Part shown: positions 14,595-22,373 of the stretch, in pieces
How the letters are laid out: each line of letters starts with the position of its first letter
How positions within the stretch are numbered: the first letter of the stretch is position 1
DNA from: an uncultured Collinsella sp.
Lineage (GTDB): Bacteria > Actinomycetota > Coriobacteriia > Coriobacteriales > Coriobacteriaceae
Reading direction: 5' to 3'
Assembly: GCA_900553705.1 (NCBI GenBank)
Contig: USEK01000001.1
Coordinates: forward strand, 1-48,683
DNA length: 48,683 bases
Notes under the pieces: model-generated
The model's database searches: none
What the model was told of the DNA's origin: nothing
What the model saw: only the letters and a program-made list of their open reading frames with translations
Translations under genes and position numbers: made by a program

Positions 14595-15608
14595 GCCTGT
14601 CCTTCCATCCATAACGATGTTCTCCCGGTGCGCGCGGATGACATCCCAGCCAAAGTGCTCGACCAACTGCTCGGCGGTACGCGGCGTGGTGTCCGGCGCG
14701 ATGCCCGTTTGCCCGGCGAGCCAGCCCAGCAGTGCCTCGGGCGTGCCAAACCGGGCGCGTAGTTCGCCCAGGTCCAGATCGCGGTCGCGCTTGGAAAGGC
14801 GGCGGCCGTCCGGCGACATGAGCAGCGGAATGTGCGCGTAGTGCGGCGTGGGAAGTCCCAGCAGATGCTGCAGGTAGATTTGGCGCGGCGTGGAGCCCAG
14901 CAGGTCGCATCCGCGCACGACCTCGGTGACGCCCATGGCGGCGTCATCGACCACCACGGCTAGCTGATAGGCAAACACGCCGTCGCTGCGGCGCACCAAA
15001 AAGTCGCCGCATTCGGTGGCGAGCGCCTCGCATTGGGCACCATACGTGCGGTCCACAAATTCGACCACATCGTCTGCGAGGTCGTCGACGGCGGGCACGC
15101 GCAGGCGCGTGGCCGGAGCGCGCAGGATGCTGCGGCGGGCAACCTCCTCGGCAGAAAGGCCTCGGCAGGCGCCGCGATAGATGGGCGTGCCGTCGCTGGC
15201 GTGCGGTGCGCTCGCGGCGTGGAGCTCGGCGCGCGTGCAAAAGCAGGGGTAGGTGAGGCCGGCGTCTTGCAGCTGGTGCAGGGCGTCCTCGTACAAGTCC
15301 AGGCGATCGTGCTGGTAGTAGGGGCCTTCGTCCCACTCAAGCCCCAGCCAGGCCAGGTCGTCAATCAGTTGAGCGGCAAGTTCCGGACGCTTGCAGCGAT
15401 CGTCCAGGTCCTCGATGCGCAGTACGATGCGGCCGTCCTGCCTGCGGGCCGAAAGCCACGCGCACAGGCAACTGAACACGTTGCCCAAGTGCATGCGGCC
15501 CGAGGGCGACGGGGCAAAGCGGCCCACGACGGGCGCGGGGGCAGAGGCGGGCGGCATCGCTGGCGCGTCCGCGGCGTGTGTTGCTATGTTGCGTGCGTTG
15601 ATATCCAT
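14427..15608 (-). CDS. gluQ: Glutamyl-Q tRNA(Asp) synthetase with C-terminal antitoxin-like extension
   Basis: GluQ activates glutamate and attaches it to queuosine at the wobble base of tRNA-Asp. It lacks the anticodon-binding domain of GluRS. This 393-residue product has GRFAPSPSGRMHLGN (HIGH region) near 33, the zinc ligands in YPCFCTRAEL and YRGACR, and the KMSKS-like RRLSKRDRDL near 270. GluQ proteins are usually ~300 residues; the last ~55 residues are extra and resemble the tail of DUF1778 antitoxins. The start at 15608 has no ribosome site but lies 7 nt after TATACT, implying a leaderless mRNA. The ORF extends further upstream to 15872 without family similarity. Confidence 0.88.
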   Translation of the reverse strand: MDINARNIATHAADAPAMPPASAPAPVVGRFAPSPSGRMHLGNVFSCLCAWLSARRQDGRIVLRIEDLDDRCKRPELAAQLIDDLAWLGLEWDEGPYYQHDRLDLYEDALHQLQDAGLTYPCFCTRAELHAASAPHASDGTPIYRGACRGLSAEEVARRSILRAPATRLRVPAVDDLADDVVEFVDRTYGAQCEALATECGDFLVRRSDGVFAYQLAVVVDDAAMGVTEVVRGCDLLGSTPRQIYLQHLLGLPTPHYAHIPLLMSPDGRRLSKRDRDLDLGELRARFGTPEALLGWLAGQTGIAPDTTPRTAEQLVEHFGWDVIRAHRENIVMDGRTGMQQTTAHPDEHLDSDIAKVSTTQLSPEGFDEFCEILDSPTPDAAKTLLERKPAWE

Positions 15609-15615
15609 GCGGACG

Positions 15616-15621
15616 AGTATA
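15616..15621 (-). promoter_or_regulatory. -10 box for leaderless gluQ transcript
   Basis: TATACT on the minus strand ends 7 nt before the gluQ ATG, so transcription would begin at or next to the start codon. No convincing -35. Confidence 0.5.
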
Positions 15622-15745
15622 GCGCGGGGCGCGGTGGGGGAGACGCTGCCGTGGCCTGCAAGTTGCCGAGGCCGCGCGTTGCGCGTGCCGGACCACCGGC
15701 TCGACAGCTCGATCGCCGCCCGCCAGCCCAACCCCTCAAACGACA

Positions 15746-15781
15746 GAAACCCCGGCAGCTCTTCGCAACTGCCGGGGTTTC
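15746..15781. terminator. Strong hairpin without an assignable gene
   Basis: A perfect 13-bp stem (GAAACCCCGGCAG with its complement), loop CTCTTCGCAA. It lies upstream of gluQ and of the DUF2207 gene, with no gene ending beside it. The rest of 15609-16124 holds the repeat at 15961 and no credible ORF. It may be the surviving terminator of a deleted gene. Confidence 0.55.
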
Positions 15782-15960
15782 CGCGGAAAAGGGGGACATG
15801 ATCCTCGAGCGGACGGCAAAGGGGCAAACCGTTTTCGCTCAACTGCTTTATGCCCCTCGGCTGGCGGCTCAATCAGCGTATGCCGCGCCCACACAAAGCC
15901 GCTACACCTGTGACGGAGCTGTGAAGTGGTATCTATCGTTGGTGCAGGCCACGCCAAGGA

Positions 15961-16004
15961 GTGTCCCCAACGACTAGTCATTTAAGAACGTCCCCAATGA
16001 CTAG
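15961..16004 (+). repeat. 27-bp-unit GTCCCCAA repeat, copy upstream of DUF2207 gene
   Basis: One and a half units: GTGTCCCCAACGACTA, then GTCATTTAAGAA, then CGTCCCCAATGACTAG. Nearly identical to the right end of the element at 1790-1833 and to 18121-18164, which is in the same orientation on the other side of the DUF2207 gene. Confidence 0.85.
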
Positions 16005-16124
16005 CTGCTGGCGGCGGGCGTGACTTTCATCCCGTTTGGCGCTCCGGTCGCCTAGATATTCGTCATGTGCGCCCGTAAACGTGGGACAATGACGCTGTTG
16101 GTATCACAGACAAAGGATGTGCCT

Positions 16125-18041
16125 ATGAACGCCCCCGTTGCCCAGCCCTGTCGGCAGCGCCGCCTGTTTGCGCGATTCGCTTCCGTCTGCGCACTCGTCG
16201 CGCTTGCGTTGTTGCTGCTGCCTGCCGCCGCGCACGCCGACGGCTACTCCATGAGCCAAACCTACATCGGCGCCACGGTTGAGGCCGATGGATCGCTGAC
16301 CGTTGTCGAGGGACGCCAGTTCGATTTCGACGACGACATCAACGGCGTGTTTTGGGAGATCAATACGGGCACCAACCAGCAGGGCGGCACGGCGGGCGTC
16401 GACGTTCTGAGTGTCGAGGAAGAGGACACCGCGTTTAACAGGGTCGATAGCGCGAACAAGGGCGACTCTGGCGTCTATATGGTTGAGCAGTCCGACGGCG
16501 GCGTAAAGATCAAGGTTTTTAGCCCCCACGAGAGCGGCGACAGCGTGATCTTCTACGTGAGCTACACCATGACTGGTGCGGTTATGAACTGGGCCGACAC
16601 CGCCGAGCTCTATTGGAAATTTGTGGGTGACGGCTGGTCTGCGGATTCCGACGATGTCGAGATGGAAGTGTACTTCGCAAATGCTGCTGCCGGGACGGCG
16701 GCCGTCAAGGGCGATAACTTTCGCGCATGGGGCCACGGTCCGCTGACGGGCGATGTGTCACTCGATGAGGACGAGCCCATGGTCACCTATACCATTCCCT
16801 GCGTGCATCAGGGCGAATTCGCCGAGGCGCGCATCGCCTTCCCCAGCGACTGGGTGCCATGGCTTTCCGCTTCAAGTGAGGAGCGCATGTCAACGATCCT
16901 GAGCGAAGAGAAAGAATGGGCCGACGAGGCTAACGCCCGCCGCGCTCACGGTCGCATGATTGCCAATGCACTTGCCGTGCTAAGTGTTGTCGCGGCGGTG
17001 GCCTTTACCGGCACAATCGTTGTGTTCAAGCTGTGTCGCCGCAAGCCCAAGCCGCTTTTCCAGGACGAATATTTCCGCGATGTGCCTTCGGCCGACCATC
17101 CCGCCGTGCTTTCGGCCCTCATGAGCTGGAACGAGGTGCCCGATCAGGCATATATCGCCACGCTCATGAAGCTCACTGACGACCGTGTGATCAAGCTGGA
17201 GCAGGCGACCGTGACCAAGGCTAAGAAGGGCCTGTTGGGGCGTGAAAAAGAAGAGCAGACGTATCGCGTGACGGTGAGTGATGCGGGCTGGAAGTCGGCC
17301 AAGGGCATTGACTGCATGGTGCTCAAGGTCTTCTTTGCCGGTGCTAAGCCCGACGAGAACGGCGATCGCTCGCGCACGTTCGACGAGCTGCAGCACTACG
17401 TCAAGCAGCACGCTACGCCCGTGGGCGACAAGCTCGAGGACTATCAGAACACCGTTAAGGGCAAGCTAGCCGATAGCGAGTACGTTGCCTCGGACGGCAT
17501 TGTCGCAATGGTGCTTTGCCTGGTTCTTGGTATTCTGATCGCCTGTGTTCCCGCGGGGTCCATCTTCTTTACCGACGGCGCACAGGCGAACATTATCGCC
17601 GCGGTTATCTCGGTGCCGATTGTGCTGGTGGGTATTGGCGTGGGCCTTACGTTCCGCCGCTTTACGCCGGAGGGCGCCGAGGTTGCGGCTCGCTGCAAGG
17701 CGCTTAAGCATTGGCTCGAGGATTTCACGCGCCTAAAGGAAGCCGTCCCCGGCGATCTGGTACTGTGGAACAAGCTGCTGGTGATGGGTGTGGCGCTAGG
17801 CGTTTCGAAGGAAGTCCTGCGTCAGCTTGCCGAGGCTGTTCCTCCCGAGGTGCGCGAGGCCGACGGTTTCTACGACAATTACCCCTGCTACTGGTGGTAC
17901 TACCATCATTACGGTATCGATTCGCCGCTCGATTCATTTAACGATGTGTATCACGAGAGCATCCGTGAGCTGGCTTCGAGCTCCGACAGCTCGGGCGGCG
18001 GCGGAGGCGGCGTCGGCGGTGGCGGCGGCGGAACGTTCTAA
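16125..18041 (+). CDS. DUF2207-family membrane protein
   Basis: A 638-residue surface-associated membrane protein. It has a Sec-type signal peptide (hydrophobic about 22-37, cleavage near AAAHA) and an extracellular DUF2207 beta domain (about 40-270, with VVEGRQFDFDDDINGVFWEI). A membrane segment follows near 285-303, then a cytoplasmic region, two more segments near 463-507, and a glycine-rich end SSGGGGGGVGGGGGGTF. The Gly-rich tail is typical of DUF2207 proteins; their function is unknown. AAAGGA at 16112-16117 supports ATG 16125. Direct repeats of the GTCCCCAA family lie on both sides of the gene. Confidence 0.88.
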   Translation: MNAPVAQPCRQRRLFARFASVCALVALALLLLPAAAHADGYSMSQTYIGATVEADGSLTVVEGRQFDFDDDINGVFWEINTGTNQQGGTAGVDVLSVEEEDTAFNRVDSANKGDSGVYMVEQSDGGVKIKVFSPHESGDSVIFYVSYTMTGAVMNWADTAELYWKFVGDGWSADSDDVEMEVYFANAAAGTAAVKGDNFRAWGHGPLTGDVSLDEDEPMVTYTIPCVHQGEFAEARIAFPSDWVPWLSASSEERMSTILSEEKEWADEANARRAHGRMIANALAVLSVVAAVAFTGTIVVFKLCRRKPKPLFQDEYFRDVPSADHPAVLSALMSWNEVPDQAYIATLMKLTDDRVIKLEQATVTKAKKGLLGREKEEQTYRVTVSDAGWKSAKGIDCMVLKVFFAGAKPDENGDRSRTFDELQHYVKQHATPVGDKLEDYQNTVKGKLADSEYVASDGIVAMVLCLVLGILIACVPAGSIFFTDGAQANIIAAVISVPIVLVGIGVGLTFRRFTPEGAEVAARCKALKHWLEDFTRLKEAVPGDLVLWNKLLVMGVALGVSKEVLRQLAEAVPPEVREADGFYDNYPCYWWYYHHYGIDSPLDSFNDVYHESIRELASSSDSSGGGGGGVGGGGGGTF

Positions 18042-18055
18042 CGGTCGTAAGCTAT

Positions 18056-18100
18056 GGGATGGGCTTTTCTCGACAGCCGTCGGGGAAAGCCCATCCCCGT
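18056..18100 (+). terminator. Hairpin terminator after DUF2207 gene
   Basis: A 12-bp stem (GGGATGGGCTTT at 18056-18067 with its complement at 18086-18097) begins 15 bp after the stop. The T-tract is weak (CGTTTATG). Confidence 0.7.
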
Positions 18101-18120
18101 TTATGCGCTACCTACGAAGA

Positions 18121-18164
18121 CTGTCCCCAGCGACTAGTCATTTAAGACTGTCCCCAACGACTAG
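18121..18164 (+). repeat. 27-bp-unit GTCCCCAA repeat, copy downstream of DUF2207 gene
   Basis: CTGTCCCCAGCGACTA, GTCATTTAAGA, CTGTCCCCAACGACTAG. Same orientation as 15961-16004, 2160 bp apart. Confidence 0.85.
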
Positions 18165-18179
18165 GTATGGCTGCTGGGC

Positions 18180-18821
18180 CTAGACGGTTAGGTCCAGTTC
18201 GTAGAGGAAGCTTTCGCGCGGCATGGCGTGGCGGCGTTCCTCGCGGTTGGCGCGGTGCGTGGCGGTGCGCTTAAAGCCGTGCAGTTCGTAGAACTTCCAC
18301 GAGCAGTTGGAGTCGGTGTACAGGTGTGCGCTGGTCGCCCCGCGCGAGGACAGATGCGAGATTGCGGCGTCGAGCAGAACCGTGCCAACGCCCAGGCCGT
18401 GGACATCGCGATCCACGGCAAGCAGCGTGACCTCGTTGTCGTGCGGCAGCGGGCTGCTCTCGAGCAGGCGGTTGTTGGTTCGGATGGTTGTGCGCACAAA
18501 CGAGAGATACTCGGCGCACGACTCGGGTTCTAGCTCACGCATCTGCGACAGCAGTGCACGCTCAGTATCCATCCAATGTTCGTTGATAGTGACGCCGGAG
18601 CTCTGTCCTGCGCGTGCAAGCGCAATGCCGCGCGCCTGACCGTCGATTACGGCAACCTGCGAAAACGTCGATGAAGAAAGGCAGTAGGCAAGATCGCACG
18701 CGGCCTCAAGGCGGTTGTACTCATCGTTATCCGAGTTGTTGTGCCAAAGCTGCTGCAAGATCAGCGCGATGGCGTCGAAATCTTCGGTATCAAACGGTCG
18801 GTAGAGAACCCGCGAGACCAT
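18180..18821 (-). CDS. GNAT-family N-acetyltransferase
   Basis: A 213-residue acyl-CoA transferase. The acetyl-CoA pyrophosphate loop lies in VDRDVHGLGVGTVLLDAAI near residue 136-155, followed by ATSAHLYTDSNCSWKFYELHGF, the usual last strand and helix of the fold. The substrate is unknown. It is single-gene and convergent with the DUF2207 gene; it is not paired with an antitoxin, so it is not a TacT-type toxin by context. Confidence 0.85.
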   Translation of the reverse strand: MVSRVLYRPFDTEDFDAIALILQQLWHNNSDNDEYNRLEAACDLAYCLSSSTFSQVAVIDGQARGIALARAGQSSGVTINEHWMDTERALLSQMRELEPESCAEYLSFVRTTIRTNNRLLESSPLPHDNEVTLLAVDRDVHGLGVGTVLLDAAISHLSSRGATSAHLYTDSNCSWKFYELHGFKRTATHRANREERRHAMPRESFLYELDLTV

Positions 18822-19097
18822 GGTGCCTCTTTCTATTGCGGATGCATATCGAGCACAGTTCTACCACGCCGTTGGCATCTAATTATGGTGCCCCTGTGTT
18901 CCATCAACTCACCGTGCCCAGTGGCGCTCCTGCAACCCCCGCTCGAAGCTTTTTCTGCACAGCCGCGCGTTGCGGGGTGCATCGTCGCGCTCGATGCGCT
19001 ACATTAAATCAGTATTTTCAATGCCGCTGCGCGAGCGCTGCAGATCGACGTATCACCGACTCACAGAGCACGGCGGCGTACCAGACAGGAGGACTGC

Positions 19098-20705
19098 ATG
19101 GGATCTGATGTGAAGATCGCACGCGCGTTGATCTCGGTTACCGATAAGACGGGCGTCGTCGATTTCGCACGGACGCTGGTTGACGACTTTGGCGTCGAGA
19201 TCATCTCTACGGGCGGCACGGCTCGTGCCATCGAGGACGCGGGCGTTCCCGTAACCCCCATCGAGGAGTTCACGGGCTATCCCGAGATGATGGACGGCCG
19301 CGTCAAGACGCTGCATCCCAAGGTTCACGGCGCGCTGCTTGCCCGTCGCGATTCCGAGCAGCACATGCAGGAGGCCGCTCAGCACGGCATTAAGCTGATT
19401 GACCTGGTCGTCGTCAACCTGTACGAGTTCGAGAAGACCGTCGCCAACCCCGAGGTCACCTTCGCGGATGCCATCGAGCACATCGACATCGGTGGCCCCT
19501 CCATGCTGCGCTCTGCCGCTAAGAACGCCGCGAGCGTTACCGTCATTTCCGACCCGGCCGACTACGACGCCGTCCTGGCCGAGATGCGCGAGACCGGTGG
19601 CTGCACCACGCTTTCCACCCGTCGTCGCCTGCAGGTGAAGGTCTACCAGACCACCGCCGCCTACGACACGGCTATCTCCCGTTGGCTTGCCGCCCAGGCA
19701 AGCGACGTGGCGGACACCTCTGCCAAGCTCGAGATCTCGCTGGAGAAGGTCGACGACCTGCGCTATGGCGAGAATCCTCAGCAGAAGGCTACGGTCTACC
19801 GCTTTGCCGAGGGCTGCGAGAACACCGCGAGCTCGCAGTTCCCGCTCGTGGGCTCCGAGCAGATCCAGGGCAAGCCGCTCAGCTACAACAACTATCTGGA
19901 TGCCGACGCCGCTTGGAACCTGGTCCGCGAGTTCGACGAGCCGGCCTGCGTGATCCTCAAGCACCAGAACCCCTGCGGTTCCGCCGTTGCCGAGGACATC
20001 ACGGCCGCCTACGACCGCGCCTTCGCCTGCGATCCCAAGAGCGCCTTTGGCGGCATCATCGCCTGCAACCGCGAGGTTCCCTTTGAGCTGGTTGAGCACT
20101 TTGCCGATCAGAACAAGCAGTTCGTCGAGGTCATCATCGCCCCGAGCTACACCGCCGAGGCGCTCGAGCGCATGGCTAAGCGCCCCAACCTGCGCGTGCT
20201 GGCTACCGGCGGCGTGGACCACGGCGCTCAGGTGGAGCTGCGCTCCGTCGACGGTGGCATGCTGGTGCAGGAGGTCGACCACGTGACCGAGGACCCCGCG
20301 ACCTTTACGTTCCCCACTGACCGCAAGCCCACCGACGCCGAGATGGCCGAGCTCGAGTTTGCCTGGAAGGTCTGCAAGGGCGTTAAGTCCAACGCAATCC
20401 TGGTCTCCAAGGGCAAGGCCGGCATTGGCATGGGCCCCGGTCAGCCCAACCGCGTGGATTCTGCGCTGCTGGCCTGCGAGCGTGCCGAGGACTTCTGCGA
20501 GCGCGAGGGCGTGGAGAAGGGCGGCTTTGCCTGCGCAAGCGACGCATTCTTCCCGTTCCGCGACAACGTCGACGTGCTTGCCGCGCACGGCGTGACCTGC
20601 ATCATCCAGCCCGGCGGCTCCAAGCGCGACGACGAGAGCATCCAGGCCTGCAACGAGCACAATATTGCTATGGTCTTCACCGGTGCCAGGCATTTCCGTC
20701 ACTAA
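19098..20705 (+). CDS. purH: Bifunctional AICAR formyltransferase / IMP cyclohydrolase PurH
   Basis: Catalyses the last two steps of IMP synthesis; AICAR also comes from the HisF reaction encoded at the window start. The 535-residue product has the N-terminal MGS-like cyclohydrolase domain (ALISVTDKTGVVDFA, STGGTARAIEDAGV, RVKTLHPKVHGALLARR, VVNLYEFEKT, NIDIGGPS-like HIDIGGPSMLRSAAKN). The C-terminal transferase domain has LRYGENPQQKA, the KHQNPCG motif near 289, SAFGGIIACNR and DAFFPFRDNVD. AGGAGG precedes the ATG. The 276 bp upstream contain no recognisable purine riboswitch. Confidence 0.97.
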   Translation: MGSDVKIARALISVTDKTGVVDFARTLVDDFGVEIISTGGTARAIEDAGVPVTPIEEFTGYPEMMDGRVKTLHPKVHGALLARRDSEQHMQEAAQHGIKLIDLVVVNLYEFEKTVANPEVTFADAIEHIDIGGPSMLRSAAKNAASVTVISDPADYDAVLAEMRETGGCTTLSTRRRLQVKVYQTTAAYDTAISRWLAAQASDVADTSAKLEISLEKVDDLRYGENPQQKATVYRFAEGCENTASSQFPLVGSEQIQGKPLSYNNYLDADAAWNLVREFDEPACVILKHQNPCGSAVAEDITAAYDRAFACDPKSAFGGIIACNREVPFELVEHFADQNKQFVEVIIAPSYTAEALERMAKRPNLRVLATGGVDHGAQVELRSVDGGMLVQEVDHVTEDPATFTFPTDRKPTDAEMAELEFAWKVCKGVKSNAILVSKGKAGIGMGPGQPNRVDSALLACERAEDFCEREGVEKGGFACASDAFFPFRDNVDVLAAHGVTCIIQPGGSKRDDESIQACNEHNIAMVFTGARHFRH

Positions 20706-20734
20706 GTTTCGCCCCGGGACAAAATAATCTCCGC

Positions 20735-20770
20735 AAAAGACGGTCGCTCCGTTTGGAGGGCCGTCTTTTT
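20735..20770 (+). terminator. Rho-independent terminator after purH
   Basis: The stem AAAAGACGG / CCGTCTTTT (20735-20743, 20761-20769) has an inner GCTCC/GGAG pairing and ends in a T-tract. Confidence 0.9.
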
Positions 20771-20772
20771 GG

Positions 20773-20778
20773 TATAAG
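20773..20778 (+). promoter_or_regulatory. -10 box just after the purH terminator
   Basis: TATAAG with a predicted start near 20785, about 25 bp before the preferred ATG at 20811. An in-frame ATG at 20787 would lie almost at the transcript end. Confidence 0.4.
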
Positions 20779-20810
20779 AGGACGGAATGACTAACACGAA
20801 AGGTACAACC

Positions 20811-21518
20811 ATGCCCCAGATTGATGATGACGAGCTGTTTGGCAATGCCGAGGATCAGCGTGCGTACGAGGACTTTTGCGCCAATCAGGAGGCGGTCGAG
20901 AAGTTCACGCTCGACAAGCCCGCGCTCATCTGCCGTTGGCGTATGTCCAACAAAAAGGTGCCCATGCTCAACCGTCACATCCGCGCGCTGTCCGAGCGTC
21001 TGGTGCAGGGCGAGCCACTTACCCATAACATGCTCAGTTGGGCCAAGCAGCACGTTGAGTGGTCACTTGCCGAGGGCGACTACACCGCACGCGACGGCGT
21101 GCTCATGCTGGTGATTGACGTTAACGGCAATGCCGCCATGACGGTGGGGGAGTACGAGCCGCTGGCCGACACGTCGGCCAAGGCGCTGCGTGCCCGTTCT
21201 GCCGAGGCCCGCTCCGAAGCCGACGAGACCGGCGTGGCGCCCGAGCTGCTCGCCGCCGTCAACAACGGCGAGCTTGCCTTTGTGGCGCCGGCGAACGAGT
21301 GCCTGTGCGGCACGGCGACGCTCATTGAGCAGTTGGCCCAGACCAAGGGCATCCCGGTCACGCGCGTAGACATTCCCGCGCAGCTTAAGGGCGCCCTGTT
21401 CCTGGTGAGCGACGAACACGGCGTGGTTCCCGCAACCGAGACGGACGCCGCCGAGGCCGACGCCGCCACGGTCGCCTTCTTTGCCGACGGCTACGAAAAG
21501 CTCCGTGCCCGCCGCTAA
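20811..21518 (+). CDS. Conserved hypothetical protein, unknown
   Basis: I do not recognise a family. The 235-residue soluble product starts with an acidic stretch (DDDELFGNAEDQRAYEDF). An alpha/beta part follows, with VLMLVIDVNGNAAMTVGEYE near 96-115, and then a second half with ELAFVAPANECLCGTATLIE and a Val/Ala-rich end. No membrane segment or catalytic signature is seen. AAAGG at 20799-20803 supports ATG 20811; ATG 20787 is an alternative. It lies between purH and a two-component system and probably has its own promoter. Confidence 0.6.
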   Translation: MPQIDDDELFGNAEDQRAYEDFCANQEAVEKFTLDKPALICRWRMSNKKVPMLNRHIRALSERLVQGEPLTHNMLSWAKQHVEWSLAEGDYTARDGVLMLVIDVNGNAAMTVGEYEPLADTSAKALRARSAEARSEADETGVAPELLAAVNNGELAFVAPANECLCGTATLIEQLAQTKGIPVTRVDIPAQLKGALFLVSDEHGVVPATETDAAEADAATVAFFADGYEKLRARR

Positions 21519-21529
21519 ATGATGTTTCT

Positions 21530-21599
21530 GGGACGGGGATTAAAAACTCATTTAATTCCCGTGCCCGTTGCGAGCGAGGGGCAAGCCCCTGCCGCTCGC
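21530..21599. repeat. Two adjacent hairpins between unknown gene and response regulator
   Basis: Hairpin 1 (21530-21566): GGGACGGGGATTAAA pairs with TTTAATTCCCGTGCCC with one bulge. Hairpin 2 (21570-21599): GCGAGCG pairs with CGCTCGC, with an inner AGGGGC/GCCCCT. A short GTCACC/GGTGAC hairpin follows near 21610. No T-tract. The GGGACGGG arm resembles REP-type palindromes; no second copy was seen here. Confidence 0.6.
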
Positions 21600-21692
21600 G
21601 AACAGTTCTGTCACCTTGGTGACGCGCAAGGCGCGCACCTGCGGCTCCGCAGCCATAATGGTGGCAAGACAACCAAGGGGGGAGCGGAATCC

Positions 21693-22364
21693 ATGGCGCT
21701 GATCTATATCGTTGAGGACGACGAGCCCATTCGTCGCGAGCTTGCCGATATCCTTGCCCGTGCGGGTTTTGAGGTCGAGGCATGCGAATCATTCGAGCAC
21801 GTTTCGCGCGATATTCTCGCCGCCGCGCCCGACCTGGTGCTGCTCGACCTCACGCTTCCCGTCAAGGACGGCCAGCATATCTGCCACGAGGTTCGCCGCG
21901 AATCCGAGGTTCCCATCATCGTCCTCACGTCGCGCGCGACCGAGATCGACGAGGTCATGGCCATGACGCTCGGCGCGGACGACTTTGTTCCCAAGCCCTA
22001 CAGCGCCCGTGTGCTCGTGGCGCGCATCAATGCCTTGCTGCGTCGCACCGCGTCGGCGGGCGAGCGCAGCACGCTCGTCCACAAGGGACTGGAGCTCGAC
22101 CTCGCACGCTCCATGGTCATCAACACGCAAACGGGCACCAGCACCGAGCTCACCAAAAACGAGCTGCGTATCCTCTCGCTGCTTCTGAGCCGCGCGGGCA
22201 AGATCGTTTCGCGCTCGGCCATCATGCAGGACCTGTGGGACTCCGACGCCTTCGTGGACGACAACACGCTCACCGTTAACATCAACCGCCTGCGCACCAC
22301 GCTCGAAAAAATCGGCATCAAGGGGTATTTGACGACGCACCGCGGCCAAGGCTATTCGGTCTAG
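21693..22364 (+). CDS. Response regulator, OmpR family, BceR-like
   Basis: A 223-residue regulator. The receiver has EDDEP near 7-11, the phosphoacceptor in LVLLDLTLPVKDGQ near 50, LTSRATEIDEV near 77 and VPKPYSARVL near 99. The C-terminal winged helix has LTKNELRILSLLL and DNTLTVNINRLRTTLEKIG, a form typical of regulators paired with BceS/GraS-type kinases. GGGGGGAG precedes the ATG. The kinase gene follows after 9 bp. Confidence 0.92.
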   Translation: MALIYIVEDDEPIRRELADILARAGFEVEACESFEHVSRDILAAAPDLVLLDLTLPVKDGQHICHEVRRESEVPIIVLTSRATEIDEVMAMTLGADDFVPKPYSARVLVARINALLRRTASAGERSTLVHKGLELDLARSMVINTQTGTSTELTKNELRILSLLLSRAGKIVSRSAIMQDLWDSDAFVDDNTLTVNINRLRTTLEKIGIKGYLTTHRGQGYSV

Positions 22365-22373
22365 GGGCCGGCT

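Noticed and set aside
18180..18821. GNAT protein as a toxin of a TA pair
   Set aside because: It is longer than TacT-type toxins, has no adjacent antitoxin and is flanked by a repeat and an intergenic region.
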